From positions 1-9,757 of the forward strand of contig JAGQGA010000149.1 in the NCBI GenBank assembly GCA_020432595.1: a stretch of DNA of 9,757 bases, written 5' to 3'. A program made the position numbers and the translations under genes. The notes under the pieces were generated by a model. It ran no database searches and had not been told where the DNA came from. It worked only from the letters and a program-made list of their open reading frames with translations. Source of the stretch: Anaerolineales bacterium. GTDB taxonomy: Bacteria; Chloroflexota; Anaerolineae; Promineifilales; Promineifilaceae. Of the stretch, positions 6,001 to 9,260 are shown piece after piece. Position 1 is the first letter of the stretch, and every line of letters begins with the position of its first letter.

Positions 6001-8665
6001 CTACAATGGGAGCGGTACCACTACCCGTATCGGGTACAGACGTGTCGTTATAAAAACGGGGGTTGCCGTCTAAGTCACCCGTCAGGGAGGGGGGTACAGC
6101 GGCGTTGTCCCCCATATCTATGGCGGGGGAGCCAGAAACCAGGCGTAAGTTGTCGTCTGCTGTCCCAACAATGTTATCTTCCCCATCGGCATCCACAAAT
6201 GTGATTGCCGTCTGAATGACATTTGCCCCCACGTTTATTGCGGCTGCATCCTGAAGGGGATCTAGAATGGAGTGAGCCATGTTGACCGCAGCAGATGAAG
6301 TTTTGTATATTCTTTGACCTTCCCCAAAGATGGTGTTGCTGACGTTAACTGTAGCCGATCCATAGACTTGGAGTGCATCATAAATTTCATTTTCGCTCAA
6401 TGTCACATTGTTCATTGTTAGGACACTGTTGCTTTCCCCTTCATGGAGGATTGCCTTGCCATAGTAGGGGGAGAAAATTGATGTTAAATGATTGCCGGAA
6501 AAGAGGACGTTGTTTAAGGTGGGAGAGGATAGGCCGTTAACCCCATAGTTAAAGAGGGCACCACCATAGCTTGTTGCCTGATTGCCGACAAAAATGACGT
6601 TGGCTAAGCTAGGGCTAGAGACCCCATTCGTTCCATAGTTGTATAAGGCACCACCATTACCGCCGGCCGCATTTGCTTCAAAAACCACGTCGGTCAAGGT
6701 CGGACTCGCTTCACCACTATTTCCATCGTTGAAGATAGCCCCCCCATTAAAGCTGCGAGCCTGGTTGTTGGTAAAGGTGACATCGGTCAGGGTGGGGTTG
6801 GATTTCCCCCCATTCTTGCCATCGTTGTAGATGGCACCCCCATTGTTGTCGGTTTGGTTGCCGGTAAAGGTAACGGTGTTTAATGTTGGGCTGGCTTCCC
6901 CATTACCGCCATTGTTGTAGATGGCACCACCCCAGGAGCCGCTGGCATCTGTGGTTTGGTTGTTGGTGAAAACGACATCGGTTAGGCTAGGGCTGGCTAC
7001 GCCACTGTTGCTGCCATAATTGTAGATGGCACCACCTGCCTTAAAGGCGCGGTTGTTGTCGAAGGTGACATGGGTCAAAATCGGGCTGGCTTCGCCATTG
7101 TTGGCATCATTGTAGATGGCACCACCGCTAAAGTTGAGGGCGCGGTTGTTGGTAAAGTTGACATCGGTCAAGACGGGGTTACTGCGCCCGCTATTGTAGC
7201 CATCGTTGTACATGGCACCATAGTTTGTGCCTTTGTTGCCTATAATGGTCAAATTATTTAAGGTGGGGCTACATTCATTGCCAACTGCCCCGCCACCATC
7301 ACAGAAAAGGGCGGCTCCGCGATCATAGGGGTAAGCACTGGCAGCATACCCACCGGTTATGGTAAAGCCATCGAGTACGGTGTTGGTGGTGACAGGGGTG
7401 CCGATGCCATTCAAGTAGACGATACGATGGCTGTTAGTGCCTGAAATATGGTCGGGGTCGGTGACAACCCCGTTGGTTGTGGTGTCGTTGCCATCCATGT
7501 CGCCACTGAGGATGGTGGGGTTGGCTTGCCAGTCGCGCTGGTTGCGGGTGGTTTCTGTGCCAGCAAAGCCGCCGTAGACCTCAATGCCGGGATAGATGTT
7601 AAAGCTGTCGGTATTGAGGGTGCCGGGGGTGTAGATGCCAGCGGCTACCCAGACCTCTACCCCACAGCTTTGGGCTGCGGTTAGGCCGTCGTTGAGGTTG
7701 GTGTAGGCATTGGCCCAGTTGGTGCCGTCGTTGGTACCGGTGGCATTGCTTTTGACGTAAACGGCCGTTGTAAACGCACAAGTAATAGCGGCTTGCTGTT
7801 GACGGATTGCAAAGTTGGTAGGCAAGATTGTTTTGCTCTTATCTTCCTTAGGGGACAGGGGCAAATTGTTGGCTGCTTCTGCTGGATCAAAGGCAGATGA
7901 CAACTCAGGGGCGGCTCCAACATCATCGGCAGAAGAAACGGCTTGTTCAGCTTCGGTTGTTGGCCGAGGGGGGTCTATGGAGGGAAAAGGGCTGCCGCTT
8001 GTGGGTTCAGCGAGAGGCGTAGCTGGCACTGCCATCGGTGCTTGCAGTGGGGCATAAGGGCCAAAGGGTTCGGGGAAGCTGTTGACCGGTGGGGCAAGCT
8101 GGGGGCGTTGTGGTGCTGCGGCAGAGGGTTCGCCGGACTGAGCGGGGGTGATATAGCCTCGTTCGGCCAGTTTAGACTCGAAAACCTCCTCAAAGATGGC
8201 GGGGTCGCCCTTGGGCTGGGCATCAAGTTGCCAGGCACCGGAGACATTGCCCTGCTCGTCATAGGCGGTGGAAGACCAATTGTAGTTGCCCTCGTCGTCA
8301 AAGGAGCCATCCGTATTGGCGGTTTGAACTGCGTCGGGGTTCGCTAGGGCTTCCTCAACCGCTTGGTCAAGGTAGCTAACGATTTTGGCCTCCAGTGGCT
8401 CATCTGCGGCGGCGTTGCCGTTGAAAGCGTCTTGAACGGCCGTTACGGCCGCACTCTGGAACAGTTCGGGCTGGGTGGCCGCCATGCGTTCCAGATAGGC
8501 ATCGTCGCTTTCGTTGGCTTGCTGCTTGAAGGCCAGGATTTGTTGGCGGGGTGAAGCAGCTTGCACCGTCAGGGGGAGGGCAAGCGTTTGGGCAAGGATT
8601 GCGGCGACCAGTACCAGACGGATAATAGCATTAAGAAGGTTTCGGTAATTTATCTCAGCTCTCAT
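1..8665 (-). CDS. Giant secreted multi-domain surface protein: two beta-helix modules, beta-propeller, DUF11 modules and long beta-rich repeats (partial, C-terminus missing)
   Basis: A single open minus-strand frame of 2,888 codons runs from ATG at 8665 off the left edge. I read it through and checked the frame at many points without finding a stop. The start is supported by a GAGG ribosome-binding site 9 nt upstream and an immediate signal peptide: charged N-terminus, hydrophobic stretch at residues 13-30, and a VQA|AS cleavage site after residue 36. Domains in order are: a linker (37-300, Pro/Ala-rich around 170-250); beta-helix module 1 (301-896); beta-helix module 2 (903-1393); a seven-unit propeller (1396-1703); two DUF11-like modules (1705-1821, 1829-1950); a beta-rich region with 122-130-residue repeats (from about 2128); and an unrecognised beta-rich tail with few cysteines. 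No catalytic motif was seen. The protein is probably exported and displayed at the cell surface, perhaps for adhesion or binding polysaccharide. That role is inference. The family assignments are from motif recognition and the exact biological function is unknown. Confidence 0.93.
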   Translation of the reverse strand, partial: MRAEINYRNLLNAIIRLVLVAAILAQTLALPLTVQAASPRQQILAFKQQANESDDAYLERMAATQPELFQSAAVTAVQDAFNGNAAADEPLEAKIVSYLDQAVEEALANPDAVQTANTDGSFDDEGNYNWSSTAYDEQGNVSGAWQLDAQPKGDPAIFEEVFESKLAERGYITPAQSGEPSAAAPQRPQLAPPVNSFPEPFGPYAPLQAPMAVPATPLAEPTSGSPFPSIDPPRPTTEAEQAVSSADDVGAAPELSSAFDPAEAANNLPLSPKEDKSKTILPTNFAIRQQQAAITCAFTTAVYVKSNATGTNDGTNWANAYTNLNDGLTAAQSCGVEVWVAAGIYTPGTLNTDSFNIYPGIEVYGGFAGTETTRNQRDWQANPTILSGDMDGNDTTTNGVVTDPDHISGTNSHRIVYLNGIGTPVTTNTVLDGFTITGGYAASAYPYDRGAALFCDGGGAVGNECSPTLNNLTIIGNKGTNYGAMYNDGYNSGRSNPVLTDVNFTNNRALNFSGGAIYNDANNGEASPILTHVTFDNNRAFKAGGAIYNYGSNSGVASPSLTDVVFTNNQTTDASGSWGGAIYNNGGNGEASPTLNTVTFTGNQTDNNGGAIYNDGKNGGKSNPTLTDVTFTNNQARSFNGGAIFNDGNSGEASPTLTDVVFEANAAGGNGGALYNYGTNGVSSPSLANVIFVGNQATSYGGALFNYGVNGLSSPTLNNVLFSGNHLTSIFSPYYGKAILHEGESNSVLTMNNVTLSENEIYDALQVYGSATVNVSNTIFGEGQRIYKTSSAAVNMAHSILDPLQDAAAINVGANVIQTAITFVDADGEDNIVGTADDNLRLVSGSPAIDMGDNAAVPPSLTGDLDGNPRFYNDTSVPDTGSGTAPIVDAGAYEFQRNSCGFAAIFVDDSATGANDGSSWADAYTDLNLSIQQSFFCGQEVWVAEGIYTAGSDYEDSFKPASVILYGGFVGNETTRDQRDWETHTTILSGDIGGDDITANGVITTTDHIVGINSRRIVDFGSDRQSNPNDTILDGFILTGADWFGSSDSAVTCYTTNSSQECNPTLRNLKFIGNKGGGLRVSAFGGGKSNPTLENMLFEANKRTYEGAGMSIHAANFGSEVSPLLYNVTFYKNITQPTYNTTPNGGGLSIYTGNGGKANPTLNHVTFIENVASGSGGGFRAVAYGTDSEINPTLMDVKFIGNEAGENGGGIYFDFYTDGGTSFKMQPTLNSVLFSGNSTAAGNGGAIYYKSPDAFNTDYLLTLNNVTVSGNQASASGGGLYMNGMVSITNSIFWNNTANTSGPNIYVWSGAHNWSYSIIPGQSGTGIMGADPQFEDADGEDNIPGTLDDNFRLLEASPAVDAGDNSAVPLNAYDLDGNPRIMNSTVDMGAYEFTPWVTIPGLDGAVYDLAVTSSNTLFAAGAFSDYVASFDGTNWTTLPGLDAPVHALWLADDDTLYAAGDFTAGVAQWTGSAWQAVGANLPADTIKTLTRAADGTFYVGGDFGVRAFNPAVGGNWQAVGTDISNVRAVAVYGGELYAGGDFNSGDLLGYIARWNGTVWQTVTDTNNPTGLDKPVNAFTEYAGRLAIGGAFTAAADGLIFWDGHQYTPVNGVDNITQNAEITDLYATGGLLAVVGDFDEAGGNTAFDLAIWTGTQFITGVGGLYETNNRIEAVALVGGDLYAGGGFEKIGGRDTPNVGKLDPETADLRVAINAPTTLQWPTETQLTMTVTNDGATTVESATIGMWLPFGFEYVSSNSGNCSQSSGLVSCTITNLAAAASQSFVVTANIVNGANTPATVPAFAAATTLDSTPANNLAQASIDLTIDPDLLTDLGISLTTEAVVVDYQDVVTYTVAISNTGTGAGRDVLATITMPNGGLYQGANGATCTLSGVNALCDLDQINPNSGTTFDIYVQMNGNGTVRAQATIADQSSNPVTFDADAANNSATSPPVLVFSANRTHRVVGNVVVAANSFETVDGVVTALGGVELGILDELDNPVYTIQLTGGLDAITWQEGVENGDPPAAGQPALSGHGSVAALATGLTYFVGDFQISDASVPTLASVGTVTTEITELAGFNLDGGLTYTGISLADGSAAVAANIIITPPGISTTAPVVGQLSPDSSFSGTIAALTLTLSALEIEANNLTIEAGIIRANTITITLPAALGGGTSNAADLLITPSYVRIGAVGEKIPLPNIPLGNGQTLNISNVEATIGFFGGVYAVQAKGRLNITLPENTLAADAEFAIDGAGNIDGVVTSQMTFNLAGASLALTGGLLTNDGVATDAGVLTLSKANVTVRQITITAAGLSIGANGAKIPFPDVRVGRSAVIHNLEAQLTVANGGGSPHYIFNLTGKTRILLPDNTQTVTFTGQLSQGALSGTMADFSLKLNGSTLRLVNMPFANGQFSLPTAPLTLPSSLSSRSITVNNIVIDEKGLAIDEGLEEVDLANIPLAGNSATVQLLLSGILYIKTGSSLSFEVGGKLRVSVSGKTVDLFSTFTINSQGQINAEVPDFDITVVGLSITTDGVVLRNGVLQATEASLATPKAWGEAKAAVYDLRIGNGDFSLGGGEFALPPIDLGSVKFKVSGGFKRDGSQLIIKAAGVVAIKNLPENTPGCYGGFGVALTVYVDVGGNLVADVEPAPNRAAVAAASAGGNGFSATISAECKIPISGTGFSISKISGTFALLNNADVVRLELAVEFESNFDVLGEPAVASEPTLGIEAATNGRYMQIDFAATAEIFSMFTAAEIEAGLRVGQKKPGDADAIFKAELYVDMVVIKGEAYFAAWTQNGSFHMVGGGKLRIGVEKGDVWEGCIKIPFVGRTCISIPPFDLFLKVGTDFGEFQRGSGTTWGLKTYIDVVAYEVGLYINTSGDFRFGSVSQYQTVTPPDLLRAK
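800..2284 (-). repeat. Unrecognised beta-rich tandem repeats of 122-130 residues (from residue 2128)
   Basis: At least three full units and a partial fourth can be aligned by eye. Equivalent points fall at 2284, 1894, 1528 and 1144 (residues 2128, 2258, 2380 and 2508), spacings of 130, 122 and 128 residues. Unit junctions share a GxIxxxxxxFxLxLxGxxL pattern, as in SGTMADFSLKLNGSTL, SGTIAALTLTLSAL and GVVTSQMTFNLAGASL. Mid-unit motifs also match: VRIGAVGEKIPLPNIPLG, LSIGANGAKIPFPDVRVG and LAIDEGLEEVDLANIPLAG. The segments alternate polar and hydrophobic residues, as in long beta-sheet proteins, with very few cysteines. I recognise no named family. A loose resemblance to AsmA/TamB-like repetitive beta structure is only an impression. 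The right boundary of unit 4 is approximate. Confidence 0.6.
2816..3181 (-). other. DUF11-like Ig-fold module 2 (residues 1829-1950)
   Basis: This second copy of the preceding module has DLGISLTTEA, VVTYTVAISNTGTGAGRD, TITMPNGG, a Cys pair in TCTLSG and ALCDLDQI, and the closing DADAANNSA. The spacing of motifs matches module 1. Together the two form a tandem stalk after the propeller. Confidence 0.75.
3203..3553 (-). other. DUF11-like Ig-fold module 1 (residues 1705-1821)
   Basis: The segment begins ADLRVAINAP and contains LTMTVTNDGATTVE and MWLPFGFEYVSS, a Cys pair in GNCSQSS and VSCTITNL, and ends TTLDSTPANNLAQASI. The order 'tVtN.G...a......lP.g......s.....C........C.l..l' followed by 'D..p.NN.A' is the conserved-repeat pattern of DUF11 (TIGR01451-type) modules, which fold as Ig-like beta-sandwiches in secreted and surface proteins. 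They usually act as stalk or spacer modules. Confidence 0.75.
3557..4480 (-). repeat. Seven-unit beta-propeller-like domain (residues 1396-1703)
   Basis: Seven consecutive units of about 40-50 residues each carry a strand ending in (L/F)(Y/F)(A/V)(A/G)G(D/A)F, followed by a strand such as VASFDGTNW, VAQWTGSAW or IARWNGTVW. Units begin near AVYDLAV, APVHALW, TIKTLTR, NVRAVAV, PVNAFTE, EITDLYA and RIEAVAL. Units 3, 5 and 6 are the least regular. Seven blades of this length fit a closed beta-propeller, and the repeats resemble the LYxGGxF / WNGxxW class common in large bacterial surface proteins. No enzymatic residues are evident, so a binding or structural role is most likely. Kelch or WD40 membership cannot be assigned by eye. 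Confidence 0.7.
4487..5959 (-). repeat. Beta-helix module 2 (residues 903-1393), a diverged duplicate of module 1
   Basis: The header repeats that of module 1 almost piece by piece: AIFVDDSATGANDGSSW, EVWVAEGIYTAG, YGGFVGNETTRDQRDW, ILSGDIGGDD, RRIV and TILDGFILTGA. About seven or eight repeats follow between residues 1063 and 1290, of the form NVxFxxNxA...GGG(L/I)YxxG...NPTLN. They are more irregular in length than those of module 1. The end at residues 1336-1393 again reads DADGEDN, GTLDDNFRLL, SPAVDAGDN, DLDGNPR and DMGAYEF. The matching header, repeats and tail in the same order show that a whole module was duplicated within the gene, with later divergence. Confidence 0.85.
5405..5413 (-). 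repeat. Run of nine G residues (coding strand) inside the giant gene
   Basis: Nine consecutive C on the plus strand encode three glycines (residues 1085-1087) in the first repeats of beta-helix module 2. Homopolymer runs of this length are prone to slippage, and a one-base change would truncate the protein at about 40% of its visible length. The frame is intact in this sequence. Confidence 0.8.
5978..7765 (-). repeat. Beta-helix module 1 (residues 301-896) with ~30-residue Pmp-like repeats and a choice-of-anchor Q end
   Basis: The module opens with a header typical of right-handed parallel beta-helix proteins: AVYVK, GTNDGTNWANAYTNL, VWVAAGIYTP, YGGFAGTETTRNQRDW, ILSGDMDGND and TVLDGFTITGG. 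From about residue 467 to 760 there are at least eight repeats of the form (D/N)VxFxxNxA...GGAIYNxGxNGxxSPTLT. The conserved Gly-Gly-Ala sites fall at 7214, 7118, 7028, 6923, 6833, 6734, 6647 and 6557, giving periods of 87-105 nt. FxxN and GGA(I/L) are the signatures of chlamydial polymorphic-membrane-protein repeats. The end (residues 825-896) carries DADGEDN, GTADDNLRL, SPAID and DAGAYEF, the pattern called choice-of-anchor Q. One beta-helix coil per repeat is the expected fold. Ligand unknown. Confidence 0.85.
7760..7769. repeat. Palindromic decamer AACGGCCGTT (one of four copies)
   Basis: Exact copies of this palindrome occur at 499-508, 7760-7769, 8435-8444 and 9551-9560, in both genes. 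Near matches occur at 1019-1028 (AACGGCCGCT) and 3549-3558 (ATCGGCCGTT). Four copies of a given decamer are far more than chance predicts for about 9.8 kb. Confidence 0.6.
7766..8557 (-). other. N-terminal linker region of the giant protein (residues 37-300)
   Basis: After the signal peptide comes a stretch of about 70 residues rich in Gln, Glu and Ala that looks helical. A short piece rich in Asp, Asn, Trp and Gly follows around residues 115-145. Then a Pro/Ala/Ser/Glu-rich segment (about 170-280) looks disordered and probably acts as a spacer before the beta-helix. I recognise no named domain here. Confidence 0.5.
8558..8665 (-). other. Sec-type signal peptide of the giant protein
   Basis: Residues 1-36 have a basic N-region (R2, R8, R16), a hydrophobic core rich in Leu, Val, Ala and Ile (about residues 13-30), and a short polar C-region ending V34-Q35-A36 before A37. 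This matches the small-X-small rule of signal peptidase I. No lipobox cysteine is present, so it is not a lipoprotein signal. It implies export across the cytoplasmic membrane. Confidence 0.85.
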
Positions 8666-8674
8666 TTTTATTTT

Positions 8675-8678
8675 CCTC
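8675..8678 (-). promoter_or_regulatory. Ribosome-binding site of the giant surface-protein gene
   Basis: On the minus strand GAGG lies 9 nt before the ATG at 8665, in an A-rich context (GAGGAAAATAAAAATG). Together with the signal peptide right after it, this fixes the start codon. Confidence 0.7.
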
Positions 8679-8762
8679 AACTTTGGCTACCTAAAGGTTT
8701 AATGGTGCGTTACGGTTGGCTTAGGTTTGGTTTGTTGTTTTTCTATCGTCTACCTCCAAAGA

Positions 8763-8782
8763 CCCTGTTCGGCAGAACAGGG
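8763..8782. repeat. 8-bp perfect hairpin in the leader of the giant gene
   Basis: CCCTGTTC (8763-8770) and GAACAGGG (8775-8782) flank a GGCA loop. There is no T-tract directly after it on either strand. It lies about 100 nt before the giant gene's start codon, between that start and the longer 15-bp hairpin, and could affect mRNA folding or stability. Confidence 0.5.
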
Positions 8783-8814
8783 GATCATTTCGGTTTTAGG
8801 CAAGCTCTCCTGAA

Positions 8815-8848
8815 AGGCCTCAGAGGTTTCAGAAAACCTCTGAGGCCT
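8815..8848. repeat. 15-bp perfect hairpin (4-nt loop), REP-like palindrome
   Basis: AGGCCTCAGAGGTTT (8815-8829) and its exact reverse complement (8834-8848) are separated by CAGA. Neither side has a T-tract, and it lies upstream of both divergent genes, so it does not fit a terminator. If the candidate promoter at 8894-8902 is right, it is transcribed in the leader of the giant gene. It may be a copy of a dispersed palindromic repeat. Confidence 0.75.
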
Positions 8849-8893
8849 GCTCCCCCCAAGTGAAACACACTCGGTCTAACGACCAAGGTAAGC

Positions 8894-8902
8894 ATTGTAG
8901 CA
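8894..8902 (-). promoter_or_regulatory. Candidate extended -10 promoter of the giant surface-protein gene
   Basis: On the minus strand the sequence TGCTACAAT holds a TACAAT -10 hexamer (8899-8894) with the TG of an extended -10 element. No good TTGACA-like -35 is present at 17 nt; the -35 position is instead occupied by GGTACG direct repeats. This is typical of promoters that depend on an activator. The predicted start near 8887 would give a leader of about 220 nt containing two hairpins. Confidence 0.45.
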
Positions 8903-8907
8903 AACAA

Positions 8908-8925
8908 GCGTACCGAAAACGTACC
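8908..8925 (-). promoter_or_regulatory. Direct heptamer repeat with SARP-box geometry
   Basis: On the minus strand GGTACGT (8925-8919) is followed by a 4-nt spacer, then GGTACGC (8914-8908), then exactly 8 nt, then the TACAAT -10 box. Heptamer repeats with 4-bp spacing, the downstream copy 8 bp from the -10 element, is the arrangement known for SARP-family activators such as AfsR and ActII-4 in Streptomyces. The neighbouring divergent gene encodes a SARP/BTAD-type regulator. The heptamer sequence differs from Streptomyces sites, so the match is in architecture only. Confidence 0.45.
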
Positions 8926-8951
8926 AAGGTTTGAAAAATCTTGGTACGTTT
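8917..8951. repeat. 12-bp perfect inverted repeat with an 11-nt loop, operator-like
   Basis: AAACGTACCAAG (8917-8928) pairs perfectly with CTTGGTACGTTT (8940-8951). The left arm includes one of the two direct GGTACG boxes, so this region has two direct copies and one inverted copy of the same hexamer. An extra ACCAAGGT at 8882-8889 repeats the one at 8923-8930. The cluster sits directly upstream of the giant gene's candidate promoter and looks like a protein-binding site rather than a terminator. Confidence 0.5.
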
Positions 8952-8966
8952 CTTAAAATATAAGTT

Positions 8967-9007
8967 GCGTTGTGTAAGATCGGGACACTACACAACGCGG
9001 GGTTTTT
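8967..9007 (+). terminator. Hairpin with a following T-tract, possible plus-strand terminator or regulatory stem
   Basis: GCGTTGTGTA (8967-8976) pairs perfectly with TACACAACGC (8989-8998) across a 12-nt loop. After four G residues comes TTTTT (9003-9007). The shape resembles an intrinsic terminator on the plus strand, but no plus-strand gene ends upstream. It may instead insulate the regulator from stray transcription, or serve as a binding site, because the octamer GTTGTGTA recurs at 9088-9095. Confidence 0.35.
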
Positions 9008-9143
9008 CGTTAGACTAGTTGTAACCTTAATCGAGTAGGGTCATTTGCTAACCATCACTTGTGCCATTGGTGTAGGCCTGGGAAGGTGTTGTGTAGCGTC
9101 TGCCTTGCAGATGAGGAACGAGAATTAAATAACTTATCCATTT

Positions 9144-9177
9144 AGATTGGTTCAATCTCTGAAGATTGAACCAATCT
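9144..9177. repeat. 15-bp perfect hairpin (4-nt loop) upstream of the regulator
   Basis: AGATTGGTTCAATCT (9144-9158) and its exact reverse complement (9163-9177) enclose the loop CTGA. Stem and loop lengths equal those of the hairpin at 8815-8848, although the sequence differs. No T-tract follows. It sits about 85 nt before the regulator's start codon and overlaps the weak candidate -35 of that gene. It could be an operator or a second type of dispersed palindrome. Confidence 0.7.
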
Positions 9178-9192
9178 TGACCAACTTATATT
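9166..9192 (+). promoter_or_regulatory. Weak candidate promoter of the BTAD regulator
   Basis: TATATT at 9187-9192 is a good -10 hexamer. The best -35 is TTGAAC at 9166-9171, giving a short 15-nt spacer and overlapping the right arm of the hairpin at 9144-9177. A factor binding or melting that palindrome could therefore influence transcription. The call rests on hexamer similarity only. Confidence 0.25.
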
Positions 9193-9260
9193 CAATGCCA
9201 TTCCTTTAGTCAATTTTGAAACGAGCGTAGTCGCCGAACAAGAACATTGGGCAGTCAATT

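Larger units (their letters stand above)
8666..9260. other. Divergent intergenic region, no gene seen
   Basis: This 595-bp spacer lies between the start codons of the two divergent genes. Short open frames in it lack convincing start signals and overlap the hairpins. It contains four strong inverted repeats (8763-8782, 8815-8848, 8917-8951, 9144-9177), a weaker stem with a T-tract (8967-9007), repeated GGTACG and GTTGTGTA boxes, and candidate promoters in both directions. It reads as a regulatory region. Confidence 0.7.

Noticed and set aside
6480..7270. Regularly spaced similar segments that could suggest a CRISPR array
   Set aside because: The period of 87-105 nt, imperfect repeats and continuous coding in frame show a protein repeat array, not identical repeats with unique spacers.
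1..8665. Possibility of a frameshift or several adjacent genes in the long region
   Set aside because: Frame checks across the region agree with one another, and recognisable motifs continue in the same frame from the signal peptide to the left edge.
8815..8848. Strong hairpin as a rho-independent terminator
   Set aside because: It has no T-tract on either side and lies upstream of both divergent genes, so there is no transcript end for it to serve.
8561..8863. Plus-strand open frame of 100 codons covering the start of the giant gene and part of the spacer
   Set aside because: It overlaps the signal-peptide region antisense and runs through the 15-bp hairpin. No supporting start signal or motif was seen.
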